DNA from: Steroidobacter gossypii
GTDB lineage: Bacteria > Pseudomonadota > Gammaproteobacteria > Steroidobacterales > Steroidobacteraceae
NCBI RefSeq assembly: GCF_016801985.1
Contig: NZ_JAEVLS010000001.1
Coordinates: forward strand, 744,001 to 808,000
DNA: 64,000 nt
Direction of reading: 5' to 3'
Position numbers and translations under genes: made by a program
In this document: positions 12,802 through 21,690 of the stretch, one piece after another
Numbering within the stretch: the first letter of the stretch is position 1
Layout of the letters: every line of letters begins with the position of its first letter
Notes under the pieces: model-generated
Told to the model about the DNA's origin: nothing
Database searches by the model: none
What the model saw: the letters and a program-made list of their open reading frames with translations, nothing else

Positions 12802-12822
12802 TGTCGGCAGCGGCTGCCGACA
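12802..12822. terminator. Perfect 10-bp hairpin after the REC-EAL gene, possible terminator
   Basis: TGTCGGCAGC and GCTGCCGACA flank a single base, 14 bases past the stop of the REC-EAL gene at 12837 and upstream of the ECF sigma operon. The stem is strong but no U-run follows on either strand, so it could equally be an mRNA-stabilising or rho-assisted structure. The rest of the gap up to 12836 shows nothing else clear. Confidence 0.35.
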
Positions 12823-12836
12823 GGCCGCGCGCCGGC

Positions 12837-14033
12837 TTATCTCTGCCGGCTGTTCCACTCGCGCACGGCGATTTCCAGCGCGGTGCCGGCCATGGGGCGG
12901 CCGATGAAGTAACCCTGGGCACGATCGCAGCCCACCGAGTCGAGGAAGTCCAGCACCTCCTGGGACTCGACGCCTTCGGCGCAGGCGGTCAGGCGCAGCT
13001 TGTGAGCGAGCAGCACCATGGTCTCGACCATGGTGCGGGCGTCCTCGTGAGCGAACACGTCGCGCACGAACGAGGTGTCGATCTTCAGTTCGCTGAACGG
13101 CATCAGGTACAGCTGCTTGAGCGAGGAATAACCGGTGCCGAAGTCGTCGATGGACAGGCCGAAGTTTTTCACCCGCATGCGGGTCAGCACGTCCATGGTG
13201 GTGCCCGGATCGAACATGGCCGCACTTTCGGTCACTTCGAAAATGATGCGGCGGGCGTCCGCGCCCACCTGTGCGGCCATGCGGGCAACCTGATCGGGGA
13301 ACGCCAGATCGTTCAACAACTGTGGCGAAAGATTGATCGCCACCGATAACTGCAGCCCGACCGCATCCCACGCCCGACACTGGGACAGCGCGGTCTCGAG
13401 CACCTGCTCGGTCAAGCGACGGATCAAGCCGTTCTTCTCGGCCAGCGGAATGAAGCGCACCGGCGAGACGAAACCCAACGTGGGATGATTCCAGCGCGCC
13501 AGCGCTTCCACGCCTTCGACGATCCAGCGGTTCGGCGCGATCCGCGTCGCCTTCGGTTGGTAGTGGACGATGATTTCGCGCTTATCGAGCGCGGCGGTCA
13601 GCGCGGCGGCGCTGATCGGCGTGTCGCTGCGCAGGGTCTGGCGCAGCGTCGCCTCGAGATCGGCAAGGAGGATGGGCTTTTGAAGCGCACCGAGCATTTG
13701 CAAACCATGCGCCTTGCCAATCTGCTGAGCCGTCGCGAGCACGCGCTGATCCATGCCGCTCGCCACCAGGATCTGCGCCTTGCTGCCGCGCTCGCCCAGA
13801 TACCGCAGCAGCTCGATGCCGTCGGCGCCGGGCATCTGCAGATCGAGCACCACCACCGTGGGCTGAAATTCCTGCACGGCGCGCCGGAACGCTTCCGGAT
13901 CGGTCACACCCTTGGACTCGAAACCCAGACCGGCGGCGGCCTCCGAGATGAATTCGCAGAGGTCGGGCTGATCGTCGATGACCAGCAGTTTGTTGGAATG
14001 CTCAGGCGACACGGGCCTCCCTATCGAGGACAT
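12837..14033 (-). CDS. Response regulator c-di-GMP phosphodiesterase (REC-EAL), copy 1
   Basis: 398 residues. Receiver domain at about 15-135 (LLVIDDQPD, VVLDLQMPGADG, lysine in ALQKPI). EAL domain at about 150-395 with the signature EAL at residues 176-178 (EGVEALARW), LSVAINLSPQLL, FEVTES, the loop-6 motif DDFGTGYSSL, LKIDTSFV and AEGVES. The metal-binding and catalytic set looks intact, so cyclic di-GMP hydrolysis is expected. Its 5' end overlaps the 3' end of the hybrid kinase 14002-16401 by 32 bases, indicating co-expression; the kinase is the likely phosphodonor. The whole pair is repeated at 21691-25573. An alternative GTG start at 14012 lies 3 bases after GGAGG. Confidence 0.95.
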   Translation of the reverse strand: MSSIGRPVSPEHSNKLLVIDDQPDLCEFISEAAAGLGFESKGVTDPEAFRRAVQEFQPTVVVLDLQMPGADGIELLRYLGERGSKAQILVASGMDQRVLATAQQIGKAHGLQMLGALQKPILLADLEATLRQTLRSDTPISAAALTAALDKREIIVHYQPKATRIAPNRWIVEGVEALARWNHPTLGFVSPVRFIPLAEKNGLIRRLTEQVLETALSQCRAWDAVGLQLSVAINLSPQLLNDLAFPDQVARMAAQVGADARRIIFEVTESAAMFDPGTTMDVLTRMRVKNFGLSIDDFGTGYSSLKQLYLMPFSELKIDTSFVRDVFAHEDARTMVETMVLLAHKLRLTACAEGVESQEVLDFLDSVGCDRAQGYFIGRPMAGTALEIAVREWNSRQR

Positions 14034-16401
14034 GGCGGATACGCATAGCCAGATCTTCGTTGCGATAGGGTTTATGGATTACATCGGATGACGTGAGCCC
14101 GGCGGTGCCGGCGAGCACGGCATTGTCGGCATAGCCGGTAGTAAAGAGCACATCGATGTCGGGGCGCAATTCGCGCGCGCGCTTGGCCAACGCCGGCCCG
14201 AGCATGCCACCGGGCATCATCACGTCGGTGAACAACAGATCGATGCGCTCCGGTCCGGAAAGGATCCGCACGGCTGCCGCGCCGTTCGCAGCCGAGAGTG
14301 CGCGATAGCCGAGCTGGCTGAGCGCAGTGACCACGGTGTCGCGCAGATCCGCATCGTCCTCGACCACCAGAATGGTTTCGGTGCCGCCCGGCGCCACGCG
14401 CGTGACAATCGTGTCTTCGCGCTCCGATTGTTCCTCTTTGGAACGCGGCAGATAGATGGTCACCGTGGTGCCCGTGCCCACCGTGCTTTCGATGGTGGCG
14501 ATGCCGCCAGCCTGCTCGGCGAAGCTGTGCACCATCGCCAGGCCCAGGCCGCTGCCCTTGCCGGATTCCTTGGTGGTGAAGAACGGCTCGAACACGCGCT
14601 TCAACACTTCCGCGTCCATGCCGACGCCGTTGTCGTTGACGCTGATGGCGACGAAGTCGCCGGGTTCGATGGACGGATAGTCGTTGCAGAACTTGGCGTC
14701 GAGCGTGACGTTCTGAGTGCGCACCGTGAGACGGCCGCCCTGTGGCATGGCGTCGCGCGCATTGATGGCCAGATTCAAGATCGCATTCTCGAACTGGCCC
14801 GGGTCGGCGCTGGTGTGCCACAGATCATGCGCCTGGATCATACGTACTTCGATGGATTCGCCAATGGTGCGCTGGACCAGCTCGCTCAAGCCCGACAGCT
14901 GACGATTCAGATCGAGCACCGCCGGCGCCAGAATCTGCCGACGCGCGAACGCGAGCAGACGGCGCGTCAGATCGGCGCCACGCGCAGCCGCACGCATCGC
15001 CGTATGAACCTTTCTCGCGAGGGTCGGAGTCTCGGCCACGCTGCGATCCAGCAGCTGCAGATTGCCGATGACCACGCCGAGCAGATTGTTGAAGTCGTGC
15101 GCGATGCCGCCGGTGAGCTGGCCGATGGCCTCCATCTTCTGCGCCTGCATGAGACGCGCTTCGAGGCGCTTCTGTTCCGTCAGGTCATAAACGATGGAGA
15201 AGAAGCCCAGCACTTCGCCGTTCGGTCCGAGCTGGGGCACGAAATGGTTCTGCCACTCGCGCGGGCGCCCGTTGCGGATGCCGTTCTGGGTGACGCGGAC
15301 GAACTCGCCGCCCATGACCTGCCTGATCATGGGTTCGATCTCGTGGAAACGCTCCTCGCCGATGCTCTCGCGCAGCGGCCGGCCGAGCACGGCATCGGCA
15401 GGCAGTGCGTACCATTCTTCCAGCGCCCGATTCACATACGTGACGATCATGTTCGAGTTCACGTAGGTGACCGGCGTCGGCACGGCGTTCAACGTCAGCT
15501 CGAAGAAGTCGCGCGTTTCGCGCAGCTTGCGTTCGGCACTGACGAGATCGGTCACGTCCTGAATCGTGCCGTGCAGACGCACCGTGTTGCCGCCGCGACG
15601 CTCGGCCTTGATGATGCTTCTCACCCAGAGCTGGCGCCCGCGCGCGCTGGTCATGCGCAAGAGCAGATCGGAGGGCAGGCCCGCTTCCAGCGCCATGCGC
15701 TCGGCGCCCTGCAGCTTGACCCGATCCTCGGGATCGAAGAACGCGTGGTGCGCTTCAATGTCGATCAGATGACCGACCGGCAGATCGTGGATGGCGTACA
15801 GGGCTTCGGTCCAATGCAGTTGTTTGCTGATGACGTCGTATTCCCAGCCGCCGATCTTGGCGGTGGCCTGCATGTCCTTGAGCAGATTGTCGAGCCGCAC
15901 TCGCTCGCCGATGTCACGAAACACCAGCACGGTGCCCACCGACGCGCCTTCTTCGGTGACCGGCAGGATCTTGTACTCGACCGGACGGAACGTGCCGTTC
16001 TTCTTTCGCAGCAAAGCGCCGACGCCGCGCATGATGTCGGTGGTGTATCGCACGCGACGGACCGGATCGGTGCGCGAGTCGCCGTCTTCCTGCGTGTTGA
16101 TGAGCACGCGATAGTCGAGCCCGGCCAGCTCTTCGGTCTCGTAGCCGAGCATCTTGGCGGCAGCCGGGTTGGCGTAGCGCACGTGACCGACGTTATCGAG
16201 CTCGAGCACGCCCTCGCCGGAGCCTTCGACGATGGATTGATTGCGTCGGTTGGCGGCGGTGAGCTGGGCATGCCGGCGGCGCAGGCGGTTGCGCAGCCGT
16301 TGTAACAAGACCAGCGAAACAATGGCCGGCAACAGGCCGAGGACAACGCCCACGACCAGGGTGACGACGTTCCCGCCGAGCAGTCCTTGCAGTGAGTTCA
16401 T
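14002..16401 (-). CDS. Hybrid histidine kinase with PAS domains and C-terminal receiver, copy 1
   Basis: 799 residues. One N-terminal transmembrane helix (about 13-35) precedes three PAS-type domains (about 50-165, 175-290, 300-420). The first starts QSIVEGSGEGVLELDNVGHV; the third covers AVPTPVTYVNSNMIVTYVN. The kinase core belongs to the HDFNN subgroup: [14 protein letters not shown] with His435, then the ATPase with SVNDNGVGM and [13 protein letters not shown]-terminal receiver (about 675-795) has Asp726 in LLFTDVMMPGG, as in FixL/NtrB-like hybrid kinases. There is little periplasmic sequence, so the PAS domains probably sense a cytoplasmic or membrane-proximal signal. Downstream REC-EAL overlaps it; the LuxR-type regulator lies 24 bases upstream, suggesting one transcription unit. 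Confidence 0.95.
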   Translation of the reverse strand: MNSLQGLLGGNVVTLVVGVVLGLLPAIVSLVLLQRLRNRLRRRHAQLTAANRRNQSIVEGSGEGVLELDNVGHVRYANPAAAKMLGYETEELAGLDYRVLINTQEDGDSRTDPVRRVRYTTDIMRGVGALLRKKNGTFRPVEYKILPVTEEGASVGTVLVFRDIGERVRLDNLLKDMQATAKIGGWEYDVISKQLHWTEALYAIHDLPVGHLIDIEAHHAFFDPEDRVKLQGAERMALEAGLPSDLLLRMTSARGRQLWVRSIIKAERRGGNTVRLHGTIQDVTDLVSAERKLRETRDFFELTLNAVPTPVTYVNSNMIVTYVNRALEEWYALPADAVLGRPLRESIGEERFHEIEPMIRQVMGGEFVRVTQNGIRNGRPREWQNHFVPQLGPNGEVLGFFSIVYDLTEQKRLEARLMQAQKMEAIGQLTGGIAHDFNNLLGVVIGNLQLLDRSVAETPTLARKVHTAMRAAARGADLTRRLLAFARRQILAPAVLDLNRQLSGLSELVQRTIGESIEVRMIQAHDLWHTSADPGQFENAILNLAINARDAMPQGGRLTVRTQNVTLDAKFCNDYPSIEPGDFVAISVNDNGVGMDAEVLKRVFEPFFTTKESGKGSGLGLAMVHSFAEQAGGIATIESTVGTGTTVTIYLPRSKEEQSEREDTIVTRVAPGGTETILVVEDDADLRDTVVTALSQLGYRALSAANGAAAVRILSGPERIDLLFTDVMMPGGMLGPALAKRARELRPDIDVLFTTGYADNAVLAGTAGLTSSDVIHKPYRNEDLAMRIRHVLDREARVA

Positions 16402-16425
16402 AGCCAGTGTGGCGACGAGGCCGGA

Positions 16426-17148
16426 TTACGGCTTCGCGCCCGGCTCCCTCCCCGCATACCAGTTCACTGCATACTGCATCAGCTGCGCCGAGGTACGCAG
16501 CGACAGCTTGCGCTTGATACGTTGACGGTGCGACTCGACCGTCTTGACGCTCAGGTTGAGCGCCTCGGCGGTCTGCCGCGTCGACAGGCCCTTGCCGATC
16601 ATGTGCAACACCTGCAGCTCGCGATTGGTGAGACTGTCGACCGGATTCGAGGAGATGTACGCCCCACCGGAGGCGAACTTTTCGATCATGCTGTTGCCGA
16701 CCGCTTCGCTGACGTAGATGCCGCCATCGAGCACGCGGCGGAGCGCGATCAGGAACTGATCCGAGGCGGCCTGCTTCATGATGTAGCCGTTCGCGCCGGC
16801 CGACAGCATGCGCTCGGCATAGATCGCTTCGTCGTGCATCGACAGCACCAGCAACGGCAACGCCGGATAGTGCGCGCGCGCGTCCTTCACCAGTTCCAGC
16901 CCGTCGCCTTGCTTGAGCGACACGTCGACGATCACCGCATCCGGCTCCTGTTCACGGATCAGCGATTTGGCTTCGCGGGCGGTCTCCGCCTCGCCGCACA
17001 CTTCCAGATCCGGCTCCGCTTCGATCAGCCGCCGCAATCCCTGTCGGACGATGGGATGGTCGTCCACGATCAGCACGCGGCGCTTCTGGTCCTTGGACAC
17101 ACCCTGAGGCTTGTGTGCCGGCTTGAACAAAGAAGGCCCAACGCTCAT
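16426..17148 (-). CDS. LuxR/NarL-type response regulator
   Basis: 240 residues. A receiver domain at about 23-140 (VLIVDDHPIVRQGLRRL, AVIVDVSLKQGDGLELV with the acceptor Asp, YIMKQAASD) is followed by a NarL/FixJ helix-turn-helix at about 172-232 (LTNRELQVLHMIGKGLSTRQTAEAL, LSVKTVESHRQRIKRKL). The ATG at 17148 has AGGAGT six to seven bases upstream. It sits 59 bases after the HisKA_3 kinase at 17208-18683 on the same strand, so the two probably form a NarX/NarL-like pair. This makes it a transcription factor acting on unknown targets; the TAGGGG/CCCCTA inverted motifs upstream of the cluster's kinases are candidate sites. Confidence 0.94.
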   Translation of the reverse strand: MSVGPSLFKPAHKPQGVSKDQKRRVLIVDDHPIVRQGLRRLIEAEPDLEVCGEAETAREAKSLIREQEPDAVIVDVSLKQGDGLELVKDARAHYPALPLLVLSMHDEAIYAERMLSAGANGYIMKQAASDQFLIALRRVLDGGIYVSEAVGNSMIEKFASGGAYISSNPVDSLTNRELQVLHMIGKGLSTRQTAEALNLSVKTVESHRQRIKRKLSLRTSAQLMQYAVNWYAGREPGAKP

Positions 17149-17207
17149 TGCATACTCCTGCTACTTGCTCTGGTCGGAAGCGGCCGAGGCCCTTTCGACA
17201 ACACTCT

Positions 17208-18683
17208 TCAGCTCGCACGACGGCGAGGACGACGCGCCTTGGCGGCGTCGGCCGCGGGTTCGAGCGGACATTCACAAACGATACGCGTGCCGGGCCGGGC
17301 CTCCGCCGCCGGGTGTTCCGGCGCACCGCGCTCGAAACGAACTTCGCCGCCGAGGATCCGCGCCCGGTAGCGCATGATCTTCAAACCCAGGCCCGGGGCG
17401 TCCACCGCGTCCGACGGCATGCCGATACCGTCGTCGGTGACCGTCAGCCGAACCTTAGCGCGGGCCCCATGTAAATGCAGTCGTATAGACCGCGCCTGAC
17501 CGTGGCGGACCGCGTTCCGAACCGCTTCCTGCGCAATCCGATACAGATGATTGGCCAATTCGGTGCTCAACGGGCGAATGGTCTTCACACGATGAGTACA
17601 AGTGACCTGCACGCCGTAAAGCTCCGTGGCGTGCATGGCCAGGCCCTCGAGCGCGTCGGACAGCCCGCCCCGCTCCAGATTGACCGGCGACAGGCCCCGC
17701 GCCAGGGCGCGCGTGCTCTCGATCGAGTTGTTCACCAGTCGGGTGATGCCTTCGATCTCGGGCAGAATGGTCGGATACTCGGTCGTCAGGCGGCCGGCCA
17801 GGCCACGCAGCATCAGTGCGATGCCGGTCAACTCCTGACCCAGACCGTCGTGCAGATCATTACCGATGCGGTACTGCTCGCGGCTGACCGCTTGCAGGAT
17901 GGCGCGCTCCAGCTGCTTGCGCTCGCTCACGTCCTGGAGCACCAGCAGGCTGTGATTGCTGCCCGCGATCTCGAAGCGGGACAGCACGCCCAGTGCGGCG
18001 AAATGGGTCTCGTCGGCGCGGCGACCGTCGAACTCGACCTGCATCGAGCGACCCTGCTTGTCTGACAGCGATTGCCAGCGCTCCGGCTGCTCGAAGGGCC
18101 AGCCGGCGAGCGTGGCCATGTTGCGGCCGATGAGCGCGCCGCGCCCATAGCCGAACAAGGTATCGAACGCGGGATTGGTGATCTCGATGACGCCGTGCTC
18201 GTTGATCACCGCGACGCCTTCGAGCATCGACTCGATCATGCGTGCCTGAGTGGCGATGGCGCGCTCGGCCCGGACCTGCTCGGTAGTTTCAGTCGTGACC
18301 ACGGCGAGCGCGACGATCTTCTGTTCGGCGCGAATCGGGCTGACGCGCACGTCGAAGTGCCGCGACTGCCCGTCGTTACCTTCGATCTCGGCGACGTAAC
18401 CGTCGACCTGGCCCGTGGCGAGCACTCGATGCAGCGTCGACAGGGCGCGCGCATGCAGGCTCGGTGGGAAGAAATCGGTGATGAGCGCGCCTTCGACCTG
18501 CTTGGCCGTGCGACCGCCGATGCCGCGATTGGCCATCAGGATACGCAGCCCACGATCGACCACGAACACGAACTCGGCCACCGCGCCGACGAGCTGCCGA
18601 ATGGCGTCCGTCTGCAGTGTCGAGCGCAGTCCGTCCTCGGCCGGAGAGCCGACGGCTAAGTCGATTGTCTTCGCTGTGTTCAA
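17208..18683 (-). CDS. NarX-type sensor histidine kinase (PAS-PAS-HisKA_3)
   Basis: About 491 residues from the TTG at 18683. No transmembrane helix is seen. Two PAS-like domains (about residues 25-145 and 150-265 from this start) contain AVAEFVFVVDRGLRILMANR and MLEGVAVINEHGVIEITNPAF. The HisKA_3 dimerisation domain has the typical LHDGLGQELTG with His278, and the ATPase has NHLYRIAQEAVRNAVRHGQA and GLGLKIMRYRARILGGE. The TTG was preferred because the upstream open stretch (to 18881) reads as non-coding and contains the inverted motif at 18761-18784; AGGGAA lies about 10 bases upstream. It shares its core closely with the kinase at 20158-21621. The likely partner is the regulator at 16426-17148. 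Confidence 0.88.
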   Translation of the reverse strand: MNTAKTIDLAVGSPAEDGLRSTLQTDAIRQLVGAVAEFVFVVDRGLRILMANRGIGGRTAKQVEGALITDFFPPSLHARALSTLHRVLATGQVDGYVAEIEGNDGQSRHFDVRVSPIRAEQKIVALAVVTTETTEQVRAERAIATQARMIESMLEGVAVINEHGVIEITNPAFDTLFGYGRGALIGRNMATLAGWPFEQPERWQSLSDKQGRSMQVEFDGRRADETHFAALGVLSRFEIAGSNHSLLVLQDVSERKQLERAILQAVSREQYRIGNDLHDGLGQELTGIALMLRGLAGRLTTEYPTILPEIEGITRLVNNSIESTRALARGLSPVNLERGGLSDALEGLAMHATELYGVQVTCTHRVKTIRPLSTELANHLYRIAQEAVRNAVRHGQARSIRLHLHGARAKVRLTVTDDGIGMPSDAVDAPGLGLKIMRYRARILGGEVRFERGAPEHPAAEARPGTRIVCECPLEPAADAAKARRPRRRAS

Positions 18684-18760
18684 ACCGTGTGGTTCCCTGC
18701 CCCGCGGCGAGCAATCGTGGTCCGCGAGACCTGTGGGAGCATGGTGTTGGAGCGGCGTTG

Positions 18761-18784
18761 TAGGGGATATCAGCCACTCCCCTA
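18761..18784. promoter_or_regulatory. Inverted TAGGGG...CCCCTA motif upstream of the NarX-type kinase
   Basis: TAGGGG and CCCCTA are separated by 12 bases, 78 bases upstream of the chosen start of the kinase 17208-18683. The same half-sites occur with a 3-base spacer at 25702-25718 upstream of another kinase in the cluster. A dimeric LuxR/NarL-type regulator site is plausible; this is inference from position and recurrence. Confidence 0.4.
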
Positions 18785-18992
18785 ATGTCACAGGCGGTGT
18801 GCGCGCCTTTGGCGGGACTGTGGTGGATGTCTCGCTTGGCGATAAACCCCAACCCGCGCAAGCACTTATATTGCAGGGCAAGGGCGCGAACAGATTTCGC
18901 TCACGGCGGCGCTGTGATCTGCGTCACAATCGCGGCCGGCATCCGAGCAGCTTTACCCAGCCGACGACTGAGTAAATCGTGCAGAGAACCGT

Positions 18993-19682
18993 TTAATGGG
19001 CACCGCTGGAAGCGGAGCCGGTTGGCGAGCCTTTATCGGACACCCATTGCGTGGCGTAGCGGATCAGCTCGCTGGTCGAGCGCAGGTTCAGCTTCTCGCG
19101 CATGTGGCGCCGGTGCGCGTCGACGGTCTTCATCGACAGATCCAGTCGCTGCGAGATTTCGCGCGTGCTGATGCCTTCACCGATCAGGCGAAACACTTCC
19201 AGCTCGCGATCGGTTAAGGCCGAGACCGGATCTTCATCCGCCGCGGGCGAACGGCCACGCGCCACCTGGCTGAGCAAACGCTCGCCCATCGCGGAGCTCA
19301 CGTGGCGCTGGCCACGAGCGACCTTGCGCAAAGCGCCGAGGAAATCCGTGCCGGCAACATTTTTCATGACATAACCACTGACTCCGAGACGCAGCAGCCG
19401 CTCGGCGTAGAGCGCTTCGTCCTGCATCGACAGCACCAGTACGCGGACATTGGGATGATCACTGCGGATCCATCGCACCAGCTCGATACCGTCGTCCGGG
19501 CCCAGCGCCAGATCGACTACGGCCACGTCGGGCTCTTCGCCCTGAATGGCGTCCTGCGCCGCCTGCACCGAGGCCGCCTCGGCCTGGAGCACGAATTCGC
19601 TCTGCCCGGCGAGCAGCTGCTTCAAACCTTCGCGGACGAACGGGTGGTCATCGACGATCAGGATCCTTGTTGGATCGGCCAT
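18993..19682 (-). CDS. LuxR/NarL-type response regulator
   Basis: 229 residues. Receiver at about 1-120 (ILIVDDHPFVREGLKQLL, VAVVDLALGPDDGIELV, GYVMKNVAGTDF) and a NarL-type helix-turn-helix at about 155-215 (LTDRELEVFRLIGEGISTREISQRLDLSMKTVDAHRRHMREKL). The ATG at 19682 has GAGAGGA 7 bases upstream; the longer open frame that continues through the 45-bp repeat is rejected as the start. It is divergent from the REC-PAS kinase at 20158-21621, from which it is separated by the tandem repeat. The two are plausibly a sensor/regulator pair. It resembles the regulator at 16426-17148 in length and motif layout. Confidence 0.93.
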   Translation of the reverse strand: MADPTRILIVDDHPFVREGLKQLLAGQSEFVLQAEAASVQAAQDAIQGEEPDVAVVDLALGPDDGIELVRWIRSDHPNVRVLVLSMQDEALYAERLLRLGVSGYVMKNVAGTDFLGALRKVARGQRHVSSAMGERLLSQVARGRSPAADEDPVSALTDRELEVFRLIGEGISTREISQRLDLSMKTVDAHRRHMREKLNLRSTSELIRYATQWVSDKGSPTGSASSGAH

Positions 19683-19735
19683 AATGTTTCCTCTCAGCGG
19701 ACGCGCGCGTGCTGCTACGCGCGCTACTTCCAATA

Positions 19736-19988
19736 CATTCAATCTCGAGGTTGCACAACCGGGGCGCTCGTATCCCCTACCATTCAATCTCGGGGACGCA
19801 CAACCGGTGCGCTCGTGTCCCCTACCATTCAATCTCGGGGACGCACAACCGGTGCGCTCGTGTCCCCTACCATTCAATCTCGGGGACGCACAACCGGGGC
19901 GCTCGTGTCCTCTACCATTCAATCTCGGGGGCGCACAACCGGGGCGCTCGTGTCCTCTACCATTCAATCTCGGGGGCGCACAACCGGT
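19736..19988. repeat. 45-bp tandem repeat, about 5.6 copies
   Basis: Units start at 19736, 19781, 19826, 19871, 19916 and a partial one at 19961. Each contains CATTCAATCTCGGGG, GCACAACCGG and GCTCGTGTCC. Units 2 and 3 are identical; later ones differ at a few bases. At each junction GTCCCC of one unit faces GGGGAC of the next across 14 bases, so each junction can form a hairpin. In copies 4-6 the arms become GTCCTC/GGGGGC, which still pair with G-U wobbles in plus-strand RNA. The 45-base unit has no stop in several frames but the translations show no protein character. It fills the gap between a divergently transcribed regulator and kinase. Confidence 0.9.
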
Positions 19989-20157
19989 GAGCAATCCCCA
20001 TTTTCCACAGTGCGTCAGGGGTGCTACGGTCCACGCTTGGCGCTCCTTACACGACCCGGGGTACGACTCGGACAACCGTCGGTGGCCAGACTATGAAGCG
20101 CGCCCGGCTCACCCACAACGGCCGAACGTCCCTACGCGCCTTGCGGAAATTTTCAGC

Positions 20158-21621
20158 ATGAAATCGGATTCGACAGAACCGCTGCACTTCGTCCTGCTCG
20201 AGGACGATCCCAACGACGCCGAGCTGATTCAATTGCAGCTGGCCCGCAACGATCTGGACATCACCTGGCGACACGTGATGTCGGAGAGCGACTTTCGGGC
20301 CGCGCTGGCGGGCTCGCCTCCGGATCTGGTGCTGGCCGACTACACCTTGCCCGGCTTCGATGGTCTCACGGCGCTGCGCATCGTGTTAGAGCGATCGGCT
20401 GACATTCCTTTTATTTTCGTGTCCGGCTCGCTCGGCGAGGAGCGCGCCATCGAAGCGCTCAAGAGCGGCGCCACCGATTATGTGCTGAAAGATCGTTTGC
20501 AACGTTTACCCATGGTGGTGAATCGCGCGCTCGCCGAATCGCGCGTGCGTCGCGAGCGGCGTCGGGCCGAGACCGCATTGGAAGAACAACGCATCCTGCT
20601 CAGCACGCTCATCGACAGCCTGCCCGAGATCATCTATGCCGTCGACGCCGACAATCGTCTGACCGTCGTCAACCGCGCGTTGCTCGAATCATTGAAAAAG
20701 ACGCGGGAGGAAGTGCTCGGCCGCAGGCTGTCGGAGCTGTGGCGCGAAGAGAACGTCGTCGATATCGAATCGCAGGCGGCCACGACCATGCGCACCGGTC
20801 GCCCGCTCACCGATCAGGAGCGCGCGTGGATCGGTGCCGACGGCTCGGTTCGCTGGTTCACGTTCACGCACGTGCCGCTGCGAGATCATGGCAACGTGTC
20901 GGGCCTGGTCTGTACGGTGCAGGAAGTCACTCAGCGTAAAGAGCTGGAGCAGGAGATTCTGGAAATCTCCAATCGCGAACAGCGTCGCCTCGGCAGCGAT
21001 CTGCACGACGGCCTCGGGCAGGAGCTCACGGGTTTGTCGTTGTTGATGAAAGGCCTCGAGATGCAGATGGCGCGCGAGTCGCCGCAGTACTCGGCGCAGG
21101 TCACCAAGATCACCGATCTGCTCGCGCGCGCGATTCAGAGTACTCGCTCATTGGCGCGCGGCCTTGCGCCGGTCAACCTCGAGCGTGGCGGCTTGCCGGA
21201 AGCCTTGAAGCATCTGGTTGCTCGCTGCACGGATATGTACAGCCTCGAGTGCACCTTCACCATGGGCGGCCAGAAGCTGCCGGATCTCGAAGAAGGCGCG
21301 GCCACGCATCTGTATCGAATCGCGCAGGAGGCGTCGACCAACGCCGCTCGCTATGCACGCGCCACCTCGATCAACATCGATCTGCGCTCGACCGGTCGCA
21401 AACTGCAGCTCGCCATCGCCGACGACGGCATCGGGCTCAGTGCAGGTCTGGCGCAGGGACGTCCCGGCATGGGACTGAAGATCATGGAATATCGCGCGCG
21501 CATGCTCGGCGGCGCCATCAGTTTCGACGAACCCGGCACGGGCACGAGAATCACTTTGACGGCGCCACTGCACCTACTACGGCAGAGCAAAGATAAGAAG
21601 CGTCTCGCAGCGAGCGGCTGA
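20158..21621 (+). CDS. Sensor histidine kinase with N-terminal receiver (REC-PAS-HisKA_3)
   Basis: 487 residues, soluble. The N-terminal receiver (about 8-125) has LEDDPNDAELI, Asp61 in LVLADYTLPGFDG and DYVLKDRL. A PAS domain at about 140-260 starts LIDSLPEIIYAVDADNRLTVVN. The HisKA_3 domain has LGSDLHDGLGQELTG with His283, and the ATPase has THLYRIAQEASTNAARYA and GMGLKIMEYRARMLGGA. A receiver in front of a NarX-type kinase means it may be controlled by another kinase in the cluster. The ATG at 20158 begins the receiver fold at the usual distance; the frame is open upstream through the 45-bp repeat but that part shows no domain. It is divergent from the regulator 18993-19682. Confidence 0.92.
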   Translation: MKSDSTEPLHFVLLEDDPNDAELIQLQLARNDLDITWRHVMSESDFRAALAGSPPDLVLADYTLPGFDGLTALRIVLERSADIPFIFVSGSLGEERAIEALKSGATDYVLKDRLQRLPMVVNRALAESRVRRERRRAETALEEQRILLSTLIDSLPEIIYAVDADNRLTVVNRALLESLKKTREEVLGRRLSELWREENVVDIESQAATTMRTGRPLTDQERAWIGADGSVRWFTFTHVPLRDHGNVSGLVCTVQEVTQRKELEQEILEISNREQRRLGSDLHDGLGQELTGLSLLMKGLEMQMARESPQYSAQVTKITDLLARAIQSTRSLARGLAPVNLERGGLPEALKHLVARCTDMYSLECTFTMGGQKLPDLEEGAATHLYRIAQEASTNAARYARATSINIDLRSTGRKLQLAIADDGIGLSAGLAQGRPGMGLKIMEYRARMLGGAISFDEPGTGTRITLTAPLHLLRQSKDKKRLAASG

Positions 21622-21636
21622 TCAGCTGGCGGGCCC

Positions 21637-21676
21637 GGCACATCCTTGTGCCCGCTGCGTGGGGCATTCTGCCCCG
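21637..21676. terminator. Two adjacent hairpins between convergent genes, possible bidirectional terminator
   Basis: GGCAC/GTGCC (21637-21652) and the tight hairpin GGGGCA-TTC-TGCCCC (21661-21675) lie in the 69-base gap between the convergent kinase (ends 21621) and REC-EAL gene (ends 21691). Neither is followed by a clear U-run, so termination is suggested by location rather than by a full intrinsic-terminator pattern. Confidence 0.35.
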
Positions 21677-21690
21677 CATGAGATGGTTTG

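Noticed and set aside
14428-16305. A 625-codon plus-strand open frame opposite the hybrid kinase
   Set aside because: It is the antisense shadow of a clearly domain-bearing gene in GC-rich DNA; its translation has no domain and is rich in His/Arg/Gln.
18684-18881. Longer N terminus of the NarX-type kinase from TTG 18881
   Set aside because: The added 66 residues look non-coding and include the TAGGGG/CCCCTA inverted motif that fits a promoter.
19736-19988. CRISPR array
   Set aside because: The 45-bp units follow each other directly without unique spacers, and no cas genes are in the window.
19683-20157. N-terminal extensions of the regulator or kinase through the tandem repeat
   Set aside because: Both frames are open only because the unit is 45 bases and stop-free; the receiver domains and, for the regulator, the ribosome-binding site place the starts outside the array.
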